Source: Thermohahella caldifontis
GTDB lineage: Bacteria; Pseudomonadota; Gammaproteobacteria; Pseudomonadales; Oleiphilaceae
Length of the DNA stretch: 64,000 bases
Direction: 5' to 3'
Assembly (NCBI RefSeq): GCF_041153465.1
Contig: NZ_CP154858.1
Location: forward strand, 496,001-560,000
The notes under the pieces were generated by a model, which saw only the letters and a program-made list of their open reading frames with translations, made no database searches and was not told the origin of the DNA. This document shows, in pieces, positions 50,595-60,360 of this stretch (within the stretch, counting starts at the first letter, position 1; every line of letters starts with the position of its first letter). Position numbers and translations under genes: made by a program.

Positions 50595-51428
50595 ATGGTG
50601 CAGTACCCAGTATTTTCAGATCAGCCTCTTCCAACGGGGCGTGTGGCGGCAATCGTGGCCTATACAGGCACGCGCTATTCAGGGTGGCAATCCCAGAAGC
50701 ATAGCGAGGAAACGGTTCAGGGACACGTCGAAAGGGCGCTGAGCGCCGTGGCCGGGGCACCCGTCAGTGTCACCTGTGCCGGGCGGACGGATGCAGGGGT
50801 GCATGCCGCAGGACAGGTTATTCATTTCGATGTGTCTGTCAGCCGCAGCCCCAAAGCCTGGATCATGGGAGCCAATCACCACTTGCCAGCAGATATCCGG
50901 CTTGTCTGGGCGAATACGGTGGACCCGGCGTTCCATGCGCGATACAGTGCTCTTTCCCGGCGCTACCAGTATATTCTGGTCAACCAGCCCGTTGCGCCGG
51001 CCTGGTGCGTGGGCAATCTGGGCTGGTACCATAAGCGATTGGACGAGCAAGCCATGGATCGCGCAGCGCAACAGCTGGTGGGCGAACATGATTTCAGTGC
51101 ATTTCGTGCGGCCGAATGTCAGTCACGAACTCCGGTTCGCAGGCTGACCAGAATCAGGGTGCGCCGGGATGGGGACCTGATCTGTGTAGATGTGGAAGGG
51201 AATGCGTTTCTCCATCACATGGTACGTAATATAGTGGGTACACTTATATACGTGGGCTGTGGCCGGCAACCGGAATCCTGGGTCGGTGAAGTACTGGATT
51301 CCAGAGACCGGCGGCAGGGCGGCCCGACGGCACCCGCGAGCGGATTGTACTTTTGCCGGGTGACCTATCCGGAGCATTTTGACATTCCTGCACGAGCTGT
51401 GCGCCTGCCTTTCAGAGGAGTGGAATGA
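50595..51428 (+). CDS. truA: tRNA pseudouridine(38-40) synthase
   Basis: 277 aa from the ATG at 50595; an in-frame ATG at 50571 lies in the fimV terminator stem. The catalytic aspartate is D66 in TCAGRTDAGVHAAGQV. YTGTRYSGWQSQ and the FLHHMVRNIVGTLIYVGCG block are diagnostic. Its stop overlaps the trpF start (ATGA). Confidence 0.95.
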   Translation: MVQYPVFSDQPLPTGRVAAIVAYTGTRYSGWQSQKHSEETVQGHVERALSAVAGAPVSVTCAGRTDAGVHAAGQVIHFDVSVSRSPKAWIMGANHHLPADIRLVWANTVDPAFHARYSALSRRYQYILVNQPVAPAWCVGNLGWYHKRLDEQAMDRAAQQLVGEHDFSAFRAAECQSRTPVRRLTRIRVRRDGDLICVDVEGNAFLHHMVRNIVGTLIYVGCGRQPESWVGEVLDSRDRRQGGPTAPASGLYFCRVTYPEHFDIPARAVRLPFRGVE

Positions 51429-52054
51429 GAACACGCATCAAGATTTGCGGGATCACGCGTATTGAGGATGCTCTGGCTGCTGTGGAGGCGGGTGCGGATG
51501 CACTCGGCTTCGTGTTTTACCCACCAAGTCCCAGATATATTACACCCGAGGCGGCGTGCAAGATTATCCGTCAGTTGCCCGCGTTCGTCACTGCCGTCGG
51601 TCTTTTCGTCAACGAGGCGGCCGGGACGGTGAGAGAAAGCATCCACAAAAGCGGTGTTCACTGTGCCCAGTTTCACGGCAGCGAAACAGTTGAATACTGC
51701 GAGCAGTTCGGTATACCTTATATCAAGGCCATTTCCATGGCGCCGGATGTGGAGCCGGCGTCTGTCATGCAGCGTTTTCCTTCCGCTTCTGCCATCTTGC
51801 TTGACAGTTTCGACCCCAAACTTCCAGGGGGTACAGGTCGCACATTTGACTGGCAGCGCATTCCCGCGTCAGTGGCCCGGCCCGTCATTCTGGCCGGCGG
51901 CCTGACGCCTGACAATGTCGGTCAGGCCATCCGCCAGGTCCAACCCTGGGCTGTCGATGTCAGTGGCGGTGTCGAGGGCCCGGTAAAGGGCATCAAGGAT
52001 CATGCAAAAATCAAGCAATTCACAGGAGAAGTCTATCGTGTCAACCCAAACTGA
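51425..52054 (+). CDS. trpF: Phosphoribosylanthranilate isomerase
   Basis: 209 aa TIM barrel. Catalytic cysteine in [13 protein letters not shown] and aspartate in [20 protein letters not shown]. Phosphate loop [10 protein letters not shown] and [20 protein letters not shown]. Monofunctional, as in pseudomonads, between truA and trpB. trpB starts 17 bases before its stop. Confidence 0.97.
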   Translation: MRTRIKICGITRIEDALAAVEAGADALGFVFYPPSPRYITPEAACKIIRQLPAFVTAVGLFVNEAAGTVRESIHKSGVHCAQFHGSETVEYCEQFGIPYIKAISMAPDVEPASVMQRFPSASAILLDSFDPKLPGGTGRTFDWQRIPASVARPVILAGGLTPDNVGQAIRQVQPWAVDVSGGVEGPVKGIKDHAKIKQFTGEVYRVNPN

Positions 52055-53258
52055 GTCGCCTGTGCTGCCGGATGAGAAAGGGCATTTCGGCCCGTATGGC
52101 GGTCGCTTTGTCTCCGAAACCCTGATTGCCGCTCTGTTCGAGCTCGAGCAGCAGTATGCGCGGCTCAAGGATGACGCGGAGTTTCTCCGTCAGCTTGACA
52201 ACGATCTCAAGCATTATGTCGGCAGACCTTCACCCCTGTACTTTGCCGAGCGGCTGACCCGGCACGCCGGTGGTGCACAGATCTGGCTCAAACGTGAAGA
52301 CCTGAATCACACAGGTGCACACAAGATCTGCAATACGGTAGGGCAGGGGCTTCTGGCCAAATATCTGGGCAAGCCCCGTATCATTGCGGAGACAGGTGCA
52401 GGTCAGCACGGTGTGGCAACCGCGACCATTGCAGCGCGGCTCGGGCTTGAATGTGTCGTATACATGGGGGCTGAAGACGTTCAGCGTCAGGCCCTGAATG
52501 TATACCGCATGAAGCTGCTTGGTGCGACTGTGATCCCGGTGGAATCCGGCACCCGCACGCTGAAGGATGCCATGAACGAGGCGCTTCGTGACTGGGTGAC
52601 CAATGTCGATAACACGTTCTACATTATCGGTACCGCCGCGGGGCCGCATCCCTATCCAATGATGGTGCGTGACTTTGCATCCGTGATCGGACGCGAAGCG
52701 CGGCAGCAGTCTCTCGAGCAGATCGGTCGCCTGCCTGACGCGCTGGTGGCCTGTGTGGGTGGAGGTTCCAATGCCATCGGACTGTTTCATCCCTTCATTG
52801 GCGACGAAAGCGTGGCCATGTATGGTGTTGAGGCTGCGGGGTTGGGACTGGAAACCGGTCAGCACGCTGCGCCCTTGTCTGCAGGGCGTCCCGGTGTTCT
52901 GCATGGTAACCGCACATATCTCATGGAAGACGAGAACGGACAGATTCTCGGGACGCACTCCATCTCGGCAGGGCTCGATTATCCCGGGGTCGGACCCGAG
53001 CACGCCTGGCTCAAGGACACGGGGCGCGCCACCTATGTGGCGGCCACGGACGAGGAAGCACTTGAGGCGTTTCATCTGCTGACGCGCATTGAGGGTATCA
53101 TGCCGGCACTTGAGTCCAGCCATGCCGTGGCCTACGCCATCAAGCTGGCGCGGGAGATGTCGCCGGAACAGAGCATTGTCGTGAATCTGTCCGGTCGGGG
53201 CGACAAGGACATCCATACCGTTGCAAAGCTTGACGGCCTGAAAGTGGAGGTGGGCTGA
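52038..53258 (+). CDS. trpB: Tryptophan synthase beta chain
   Basis: 406 aa from a GTG at 52038 with AGGAG nine bases ahead. An ATG at 52002 inside trpF is open but lacks a site and family similarity. PLP lysine K96 in [14 protein letters not shown]; phosphate loop GGGSNAIG; catalytic glutamate in [12 protein letters not shown]. Condenses indole with serine. Translation is coupled to trpF by overlap. Confidence 0.97.
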   Translation: MSTQTESPVLPDEKGHFGPYGGRFVSETLIAALFELEQQYARLKDDAEFLRQLDNDLKHYVGRPSPLYFAERLTRHAGGAQIWLKREDLNHTGAHKICNTVGQGLLAKYLGKPRIIAETGAGQHGVATATIAARLGLECVVYMGAEDVQRQALNVYRMKLLGATVIPVESGTRTLKDAMNEALRDWVTNVDNTFYIIGTAAGPHPYPMMVRDFASVIGREARQQSLEQIGRLPDALVACVGGGSNAIGLFHPFIGDESVAMYGVEAAGLGLETGQHAAPLSAGRPGVLHGNRTYLMEDENGQILGTHSISAGLDYPGVGPEHAWLKDTGRATYVAATDEEALEAFHLLTRIEGIMPALESSHAVAYAIKLAREMSPEQSIVVNLSGRGDKDIHTVAKLDGLKVEVG

Positions 53259-53261
53259 ACC

Positions 53262-54071
53262 ATGAGCAGAATTCAGCAGGTATTCGATAAGCTGGCCGCG
53301 GAAGGCCGGAAAGCGTTGATTCCTTACATCACCGCCGGAGACCCCCGGCCGGAATGTACCCTGGATTTCATGCGGGCGCTGGTCGGGTCGGGGGCCGACA
53401 TGATCGAGCTGGGCGTGCCTTTCTCGGATCCCATGGCGGACGGGCCGGTCATTCAGCTCGCCTGTGAGCGGGCGCTGGCCGCCGGGACCAGTCTCCGGAA
53501 GGTGCTGAGCATGGTGAGCGAATTCCGCAAGGAAAATACGCACACACCCATCATTCTGATGGGGTACCTGAATCCGGTGGAGGCCATGGGCGCCGGTGAA
53601 TTTGCCCGGGCAGCGGCTGAAGCCGGCGTGGATGGCGTGCTGTTGGTGGACTTGCCCCCCGAAGAGGCAGGCGAAACGGTTGCGCTGCTTGCCCGCCATC
53701 AGCTTGATCCCATCTTCCTGATTGCGCCCACTACCCGGGATGATCGTATTCAAAGCGCAGCAGAATTGGGAAAGGGTTACCTGTACTATGTGTCTCTCAA
53801 AGGGGTAACCGGTTCAGCTGACCTGGATGTGGAGGATGTCTCGCGGCATCTTGGCCGGATCCGCAAGCATACGGAGTTACCGGTTTGTGTCGGCTTCGGC
53901 ATCCGTGACGAGGCTTCTGCCGCGGCGGTGGCCCGCGTAGCCGATGGTGTAATTGTGGGGAGTGCGCTGGTGTCTAGAATAGCAGAACATCAGCAGGCCC
54001 CGGAACAGGCGCGCGCTGCACTTGTGGCGCTGATGCAGGAACTGAGGCGGGGCGTCGATTCGGCAACCTGA
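53262..54071 (+). CDS. trpA: Tryptophan synthase alpha chain
   Basis: 269 aa TIM barrel. Catalytic E49 ([11 protein letters not shown]) and D60 (MADGPVIQ). The loop [16 protein letters not shown] and phosphate site [12 protein letters not shown] are intact. It releases indole to the beta chain. trpFBA stand together here without trpE/D/C, which must be elsewhere. Confidence 0.97.
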   Translation: MSRIQQVFDKLAAEGRKALIPYITAGDPRPECTLDFMRALVGSGADMIELGVPFSDPMADGPVIQLACERALAAGTSLRKVLSMVSEFRKENTHTPIILMGYLNPVEAMGAGEFARAAAEAGVDGVLLVDLPPEEAGETVALLARHQLDPIFLIAPTTRDDRIQSAAELGKGYLYYVSLKGVTGSADLDVEDVSRHLGRIRKHTELPVCVGFGIRDEASAAAVARVADGVIVGSALVSRIAEHQQAPEQARAALVALMQELRRGVDSAT

Positions 54072-54082
54072 AAGGGTAATTC

Positions 54083-55000
54083 ATGAGTAACTGGCTGGAA
54101 AAAATCATCCCGGGCATGCGCCGTTCAGGCGCGCCCAGCAAGGCCAACGTGCCCGAAGGGCTCTGGAAGAAATGCCCCAACTGCAATGCGGTACTGTACC
54201 GTCCGGAGCTGGAGCGTAACCTGGATGTCTGCCCCAAATGTCAGCATCACATGCGCATCACCGCACGCCGGCGTCTGGACCTGTTTCTGGATCCCGAACC
54301 CCGTCTGGAGATCGCTGCCGATCTGGAGCCGGCAGACCGTCTGCGATTCAAGGATACCAAGCGCTACCGGGACCGCCTGGCGGCCAATCAGAAGGCGACC
54401 GGTGAGAAGGACGCGCTCATTGTCATGAAAGGGGCCGTAGAGGGAATCCCTGTCGTGGCCTGCGCCTTCGAGTTCAATTTTCTCGGCGGCTCCATGGGCG
54501 CTGTGGTGGGCGAGAAATTTGTCAGGGCCGTCAATGCCGCGATCGAAGCAAGATGTGGTCTGGTCTGTTTCTCTGCCAGCGGTGGTGCACGCATGCAGGA
54601 GGCGCTCATCTCCCTGATGCAGATGGCCAAGACGGCTGCAGCGCTGGAACGACTCAAGGCAGAGGGGCTGCCCTACATTTCCTACATGACAGACCCGGTT
54701 TTTGGTGGTGTGTCCGCCAGCCTGGCCATGCTGGGCGACCTCAATGTGGCCGAGCCCAAGGCACTGATCGGCTTTGCCGGTCCCCGGGTGATCGAGCAGA
54801 CCGTCAGAGAAAAGTTGCCGGAAGGTTTTCAGCGTGCCGAGTTCCTTCTGGAGCACGGCGTGCTGGACATGATCATTCACCGTGTCCACATGCGTCACCG
54901 GACTGCATCATTGCTGGCCAAACTCATGGGCCTGCCGGCAGGCAAGGAAGCAGGCCTTCACCTGCAGGGGCCTCTGACACCGGTCGGACATGACGAATAA
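54083..55000 (+). CDS. accD: Acetyl-CoA carboxylase carboxyltransferase beta subunit
   Basis: 305 aa. N-terminal zinc ribbon with C31, C34, C50 and C53 ([17 protein letters not shown] onwards). Crotonase-like core with [19 protein letters not shown] and [20 protein letters not shown]. Works with AccA to form malonyl-CoA. folC begins 11 bases before its stop. Confidence 0.98.
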   Translation: MSNWLEKIIPGMRRSGAPSKANVPEGLWKKCPNCNAVLYRPELERNLDVCPKCQHHMRITARRRLDLFLDPEPRLEIAADLEPADRLRFKDTKRYRDRLAANQKATGEKDALIVMKGAVEGIPVVACAFEFNFLGGSMGAVVGEKFVRAVNAAIEARCGLVCFSASGGARMQEALISLMQMAKTAAALERLKAEGLPYISYMTDPVFGGVSASLAMLGDLNVAEPKALIGFAGPRVIEQTVREKLPEGFQRAEFLLEHGVLDMIIHRVHMRHRTASLLAKLMGLPAGKEAGLHLQGPLTPVGHDE

Positions 55001-56291
55001 GCAGCTGGAAGACTGGCTGGCACGCATCAGTGCCATGCATCCCAGTGAAATTGAACTTGGGCTTGAGCGCATCTCCGAAGTCTGGGCACAGTTGAAGCCC
55101 GAAGGAGCCATTGCCAGACGCGTCGTCACCTATGCCGGAACCAACGGCAAGGGGTCCACGCTGGCCATGACGGAACGCTTGCTGCGGGATGCCGGCCTGC
55201 ATGTGTGCGCGTACACGTCGCCGCATATACTGCGTTTCACGGAACGTTTGCGCGTGGACGGGCTTGAAAGTGAAGCGCAGGCCTGGGTTCATGCCTTTGA
55301 GCGGGTTGAAACTGCACGCGCAGGCACTCCGCTGACCTATTTTGAATTCACCACGCTGGCCGCGCTTGACATTATTGCGAGCCTGCAGCCGGACGTGGCG
55401 CTGCTTGAAGTGGGCCTTGGTGGCCGGCTGGATGCGGTTAACATCATTGATCCTGACGTGGCAGTCATCACGCCCATCGACCTCGATCATGCGGACTGGC
55501 TGGGCGAGGATCGCGAGGCCATTGGCCGGGAAAAAGCGGGCATCCTGAGACCCGGCATTCCGCTGGTGCTTTCGGATCCGCAACCACCCGAATCGGTACT
55601 GGAGACCGCACGGCAACTTCAGTGTCAGGTGTATGCACTGGGACGGGACCACCGGATCCTCATGGAGGCAGGCAAACCACCTGTATGGACAGGGAGTCTC
55701 GAGCCGGCAGGCGGGCCCGTCTTGCACAGGACGCTAGATGATATGAGTACCTGCGTGTTGCCAGCCGAGAACGTGTCAGCCGCCATGCAGGTCGGGGCGC
55801 TCCTCGGTGTCCTGCCCGAAGACGAGGGCAAATCCCTTGCGCCCTGGCACCATCTGCCCCTGCGGGGCCGATTGGAGAGGCTGTCTGCTGCGCCTGAAAT
55901 TCTGGTGGACGTGGGGCACAATCCCCATGCCGCGCGCTATCTGCACCGCTGGCTTTGTGAACATCCGGTGCAAGGCAGAACTCACGCCATATTCAGCGCA
56001 CTGGAAGACAAGGACATTGAATCGGTGGTGGACGCTATGCGTTCCGTCATTGATGTCTGGCATGTGGCTTCACTTGACGTGCCACGTGCGGCAGCCATCG
56101 ACCGCCTCGAGGGGGCGGTTTCAAGTCGGTCGGGACAGACACCCCGTCGCCACGAGACGGTACGACAGGCCGTTTGCCAGTTACTGCCACAGCTTGACAA
56201 GACAGACAGGCTTCTGATTTTTGGTTCTTTTTACACGGTTTCAGAAGCGCTGCCGGTTCTGCAGAAGCCGGGCCTTGCAGCTTGGGAATGA
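54990..56291 (+). CDS. folC: Bifunctional folylpolyglutamate/dihydrofolate synthase
   Basis: 433 aa. P-loop [18 protein letters not shown] near residue 50; substrate loops [17 protein letters not shown] and [21 protein letters not shown]-terminal ligase domain with [14 protein letters not shown]. Makes dihydrofolate and adds glutamates to folates. The accD-folC overlap is conserved. Confidence 0.96.
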   Translation: MTNKQLEDWLARISAMHPSEIELGLERISEVWAQLKPEGAIARRVVTYAGTNGKGSTLAMTERLLRDAGLHVCAYTSPHILRFTERLRVDGLESEAQAWVHAFERVETARAGTPLTYFEFTTLAALDIIASLQPDVALLEVGLGGRLDAVNIIDPDVAVITPIDLDHADWLGEDREAIGREKAGILRPGIPLVLSDPQPPESVLETARQLQCQVYALGRDHRILMEAGKPPVWTGSLEPAGGPVLHRTLDDMSTCVLPAENVSAAMQVGALLGVLPEDEGKSLAPWHHLPLRGRLERLSAAPEILVDVGHNPHAARYLHRWLCEHPVQGRTHAIFSALEDKDIESVVDAMRSVIDVWHVASLDVPRAAAIDRLEGAVSSRSGQTPRRHETVRQAVCQLLPQLDKTDRLLIFGSFYTVSEALPVLQKPGLAAWE

Positions 56292-56330
56292 GGCCCGTAC
56301 ACTGGGCCTCAGACTGACGAGGAGTCCAGC

Positions 56331-57011
56331 ATGAACCGTATCAAGCAAAGGATTATCGGTGCTATCGTATTGGTGTCGCTCGCCGTCATCTTCGTTCCCA
56401 TGCTTTTTGAGGCACCCCATCCTGATCGCGTTCAGACACCCGTGACCATTCCGCCGGCGCCTGAAGTGCCCGGCTACAAGGTTCAGCCATTACCTGCCCC
56501 CCCGCTTCCCGCAGCGCCTCAGGCCGCTCAGAGTCTGCCTGCCATTACCGGCTATTCGGATGGTATGGAACAGGGCAGTCGGGATGAGCCGGAAGCCAGT
56601 CCTGAGTCAGAAACTGCCGACATCCAGAGCAGTAATGTCGGGGAGCTCGCAAAACCCGTAACGGCGAAGCCTGAAAGTCCTGCAGGGGAAAAGGAGAAAG
56701 AAAAAATCATTGAGGCGGCTCCCGCGGCAGCGAGTGCGGCCCGGCCGGCGATGGCGAAAAACTCTCCGGAGGCATTCTGGAAGGTGAAAGTGGGTACGTT
56801 CAGCAAGCGTGACAACGCCATTCGTCTGAGAGATGCGTTGCGAAACGACGGCATCAAGGCCTGGACGGAGCCCATGGTGACGGCAAAGGGAGAAACCTGG
56901 CTGAGAGTCTGGGCAGGTCCGGTCGCCTCGAAGGAGGAGGCCGAAAAGCTGTCGGCACAGATCGACAAGAAGTGGAAGACACGCTCACGTGTTGTGAACA
57001 GCCGCTCCTGA
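56331..57011 (+). CDS. SPOR-domain membrane protein, DedD-like
   Basis: 226 aa. One N-terminal membrane helix (RIIGAIVLVSLAVIFVPMLF), a Pro/Glu-rich periplasmic linker, and a C-terminal SPOR domain at about residues 148-222 (FWKVKVGTFSKRDNAIRLRD and TWLRVWAGPVASKEEAEKL). SPOR domains bind denuded septal peptidoglycan; DedD acts in division. The folC-SPOR-cvpA-purF order matches other gammaproteobacteria. Confidence 0.93.
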   Translation: MNRIKQRIIGAIVLVSLAVIFVPMLFEAPHPDRVQTPVTIPPAPEVPGYKVQPLPAPPLPAAPQAAQSLPAITGYSDGMEQGSRDEPEASPESETADIQSSNVGELAKPVTAKPESPAGEKEKEKIIEAAPAAASAARPAMAKNSPEAFWKVKVGTFSKRDNAIRLRDALRNDGIKAWTEPMVTAKGETWLRVWAGPVASKEEAEKLSAQIDKKWKTRSRVVNSRS

Positions 57012-57070
57012 TAAAGGCTTACCCGGTGCGGGCCGTTCTGCTAGAATGCCCGCTCGGGAGGAAAGTACTT

Positions 57071-57562
57071 ATGTCTCAGATTGTTTGGGTGGACTGGGTC
57101 ATCCTGGGCGTCATCCTGTTGTCCACGGTGGTCAGCCTGATTCGCGGTTTCGTGAAGGAAGCCCTCAGCCTGCTGTCGTGGGTTGCCGCATTTGTCGTCG
57201 CCCGGCTGTTCTATGCCAAACTGGCCGTATTGCTTGAAAGTACGGTCAGCACGCCCAGTGTCCGCTACATCGCAGCCTTTGTCATCCTGTTTGTGGCAAC
57301 GCTGATTCTTGGCGCCATGCTCAACCACCTGATCAGCGCCATCGTCAAAATGTCCGGCATTTCCGGTACGGATCGTGTGCTGGGGATGGTGTTTGGCGCC
57401 ATCCGTGGCGTTGTACTGGTTGTTGTCGCCATTGCGGTACTGAGACTGACCCCGGTGACGGAAGACCCGTGGTGGAAATCCTCTCAGCTGATTCCTCATT
57501 TTGCTAAAATCGAAACGTGGTCGCGCAACGTGTTTGGCGACAGCGTCAAGACACTGATGTAA
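57071..57562 (+). CDS. cvpA: CvpA family membrane protein
   Basis: 163 aa from the ATG at 57071 (MSQIVWVDWVILGVILLSTV); the frame is open upstream inside the SPOR gene. Four membrane helices. GFVKEALSLLSWVAAF and DRVLGMVFGAIRGVVLV are conserved. Linked to colicin V production and envelope stress in enterobacteria; molecular role uncertain. purF follows after 32 bases. Confidence 0.94.
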   Translation: MSQIVWVDWVILGVILLSTVVSLIRGFVKEALSLLSWVAAFVVARLFYAKLAVLLESTVSTPSVRYIAAFVILFVATLILGAMLNHLISAIVKMSGISGTDRVLGMVFGAIRGVVLVVVAIAVLRLTPVTEDPWWKSSQLIPHFAKIETWSRNVFGDSVKTLM

Positions 57563-57594
57563 CTTCCCTGTAGTCCGCCGGAGACCCAATCAAG

Positions 57595-59115
57595 ATGTGT
57601 GGCATTGTAGGCATTGTTGGCCGAACCCATGTAAATCAGGAGCTTTTTGATGCGCTGACTGTCCTTCAGCACCGGGGACAGGACGCGGCAGGCATCGTCA
57701 CCTTCGAGAATGACCGGTTCTTTCTGCGCAAGAATAACGGCCTGGTCCGGGATGTGTTCCGCACACGGCACATGCTCAGGCTGAGAGGGAATGTGGGGAT
57801 TGGTCATGTCCGCTATCCCACGGCGGGCAGCTCCAGTTCGGCGGAAGCTCAGCCTTTTTATGTCAACTCGCCCTATGGCATCACGCTGGCCCACAATGGC
57901 AATCTCACCAACACGGACGAACTGAAGCGTGATCTGTTTCGTACGGATCTGCGGCATATCAACACGAACTCCGATTCGGAGGTGTTGCTTAACGTTTTCG
58001 CTCACGAGCTGCAGATTCTCGGGAAGCTGACACCCAAGGCCGACGATGTCTTTACGGCCGTGGCACAGGTTCATCGTCGTGTTCGCGGGGCCTACGCGGC
58101 GGTGGCACTGATTACCGGATACGGGCTTGTGGCATTCCGGGACCCTCATGGCATTCGCCCGTTGTGCTTCGGCAAGCGGGAGACAGAGGCCGGCACGGCC
58201 TATATGGTGGCCTCCGAGAGTGTTGCGCTGAGTGCGCTGGGTTACGAACTGGTGCGTGATGTGGCGCCGGGCGAGGCCATCTATATCGAGTCGGATGGTA
58301 CCGTGCATACACAGCAGTGTGCGGATCATCCGCAGCTCAATCCATGCATCTTCGAACTGGTGTATTTCGCGCGGCCGGACAGCATGCTGGATGGCATTTC
58401 CGTGTACAAGGCACGGTTGAAAATGGGTGAAAAGCTGGCCGCGAAAATCCGCCGTGTCCGGCCCGACCACGATATCGATGTGATCATGCCCATTCCCGAT
58501 ACCAGCCGGACTTCGGCCATGCAAATGGCCATGAACCTGGGGGTCAAGTACAGGGAAGGGTTCATCAAGAACCGCTATATCGGCCGTACATTCATCATGC
58601 CGGGTCAGAGTCTGCGCAAGAAGTCTGTCCGGCAGAAGCTGAACGCCATCGATCTCGAATTCCGTGGCAAGAATGTGATGCTGGTGGATGATTCCATTGT
58701 GCGGGGGACAACCTGCCGGGAAATCATCCAGATGGCGCGTGATGCAGGTGCCAGAAAGGTCTACTTCGCCTCGGCAGCGCCTGAAGTGCGGTACCCGAAC
58801 GTCTATGGCATTGACATGCCGGCTGCGAATGAGCTGATTGCCCATGGCCGGACCGTGGAAGAGGTTCAGGCGCTGATCGGCGCCGACTGGCTCATTTACC
58901 AGGATCTTGAGGATCTCATTGCCTGTGCACGAGAAGGCAATCCGAACATTGAAACCTTCGACTGCTCCGTGTTTGACGGCAAGTATGTGACCGGCGACAT
59001 CACCGAGGAATATCTGAACCGGCTGGAAGCAGAGCGCAATGATACCGCACGGCGTAAAAAGGATCCGGATCTGGCTGCCGAGCAGGTGCCCTTGGATCTG
59101 CACAACGACGAATGA
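57595..59115 (+). CDS. purF: Amidophosphoribosyltransferase
   Basis: 506 aa. The N-terminal nucleophile is C2 (MCGIVGIVG), so no propeptide is present. Glutaminase motifs [20 protein letters not shown] and [17 protein letters not shown]. The PRPP site is [16 protein letters not shown]. First committed step of purine synthesis, using glutamine and PRPP. metZ follows after 18 bases. Confidence 0.98.
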   Translation: MCGIVGIVGRTHVNQELFDALTVLQHRGQDAAGIVTFENDRFFLRKNNGLVRDVFRTRHMLRLRGNVGIGHVRYPTAGSSSSAEAQPFYVNSPYGITLAHNGNLTNTDELKRDLFRTDLRHINTNSDSEVLLNVFAHELQILGKLTPKADDVFTAVAQVHRRVRGAYAAVALITGYGLVAFRDPHGIRPLCFGKRETEAGTAYMVASESVALSALGYELVRDVAPGEAIYIESDGTVHTQQCADHPQLNPCIFELVYFARPDSMLDGISVYKARLKMGEKLAAKIRRVRPDHDIDVIMPIPDTSRTSAMQMAMNLGVKYREGFIKNRYIGRTFIMPGQSLRKKSVRQKLNAIDLEFRGKNVMLVDDSIVRGTTCREIIQMARDAGARKVYFASAAPEVRYPNVYGIDMPAANELIAHGRTVEEVQALIGADWLIYQDLEDLIACAREGNPNIETFDCSVFDGKYVTGDITEEYLNRLEAERNDTARRKKDPDLAAEQVPLDLHNDE

Positions 59116-59133
59116 CAGGTGAAAGGAAAGGAC

Positions 59134-60360
59134 ATGACCGGTAAAGATACGCGTACCGAAGCACTGCTGGTGCCGGACTGGGACCCGGAATGGGAGGATG
59201 AGACACGGGCCATTCGTGCCGGTCAGATCCGTTCTCAGGAACAGGAGCACAGCGAAACCCTGTATCTGACCTCCAGTTTTGTATTCAAGTCGGCGGAGGA
59301 AGCCGCCCGGCGTTTTGCAGGAGAGTTGCCGGGGAATATTTATTCGCGCTTCACCAACCCCACCGTCAGCATGTTCGAGAGACGGCTGGCCGCGCTGGAA
59401 GGCGGGGAGCGCGCCGTCGCCACGGCGTCTGGCATGGCGGCCATTGTGGCGGTTGGCATGGCGGTGCTGAAAGCAGGTGACCATGTACTGTGCTCCCAGA
59501 GCGTATTCGGAACCACCACAACCATCTTCCAGAAGTATTTCGCCAAATTCGGCGTTGAAGTCGATTTTGTCCCGCTGGCCCACAGCGCGGCATGGGAGGC
59601 TGCCATGCGCCCCGATACCCGCCTGCTGTTTGTCGAGACACCTTCCAACCCGTTGTGCGAAATCGGCGATATCCGTGCCTTGGCAGCCATCGCGGAGAAG
59701 GGTGGTGCACTGCTGGTGGTGGACAATTGTTTTTGTACACCCGTGCTGCAGAAACCCTTGCAGCTTGGTGCTCATCTGGTTGTCCACTCGGCCACCAAGT
59801 TTCTGGATGGGCAGGGTCGCTGTGTGGGAGGGGCTGTGGTAGGTAATGACCCGGCACTCATGGAGGAGATTTTCGGGGTACTGCGCAGTGGCGGGCTCAC
59901 CATGAGCCCCTTCAACGCGTGGGTGTTCCTCAAGGGACTCGAATTGTTGCCCCTGCGGATGCGCGCCCACTGTGAAAACGGCGAGGCGGTGGCACGGTGG
60001 CTGCGTGCCCAGAGCTGGGTGGAAAAGGTGTTCTATCCGGGGCTTGAGGATCACCCCGGCCATGATATCGCGCGCCGGCAGCAGAAGGGCTATGGCGGTG
60101 TTGTCTCCTTCAGGGTGCGTGGCGGACGTGAAGAAGCCTGGCAATTCATTGATCAGAGCGGCTGGTTCTCCATTACGGCCAATCTGGGGGACGTGAAGAC
60201 CACGATTACACATCCGGGATCCACGACCCATGGACGGTTGTCGCCCGAGGTCAAGACACAGGCCGGCATTACGGAAAATCTCATCCGGCTTTGTGTGGGG
60301 CTGGAGTCCAGAGAAGACATCATCGAACAACTGGAACGTGCGGCTGCTCATCTGGCATGA
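59134..60360 (+). CDS. metZ: O-succinylhomoserine sulfhydrylase
   Basis: 408 aa from the ATG at 59134 with AAAGGAAAG ahead. PLP lysine K222 in [16 protein letters not shown]. The N-terminal [20 protein letters not shown] is typical of pseudomonad MetZ. Makes homocysteine from O-succinylhomoserine and sulfide. The purF-metZ pair is the pseudomonad arrangement. It overlaps ftsK by four bases. A second sulfhydrylase of the MetY branch is at 21201-22478. Confidence 0.95.
   Translation: MTGKDTRTEALLVPDWDPEWEDETRAIRAGQIRSQEQEHSETLYLTSSFVFKSAEEAARRFAGELPGNIYSRFTNPTVSMFERRLAALEGGERAVATASGMAAIVAVGMAVLKAGDHVLCSQSVFGTTTTIFQKYFAKFGVEVDFVPLAHSAAWEAAMRPDTRLLFVETPSNPLCEIGDIRALAAIAEKGGALLVVDNCFCTPVLQKPLQLGAHLVVHSATKFLDGQGRCVGGAVVGNDPALMEEIFGVLRSGGLTMSPFNAWVFLKGLELLPLRMRAHCENGEAVARWLRAQSWVEKVFYPGLEDHPGHDIARRQQKGYGGVVSFRVRGGREEAWQFIDQSGWFSITANLGDVKTTITHPGSTTHGRLSPEVKTQAGITENLIRLCVGLESREDIIEQLERAAAHLA

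Noticed and set aside
52230..53753. A 507-codon minus-strand frame opposite trpB and trpA
   Set aside because: Same antisense artefact; no family similarity and no ribosome binding site.
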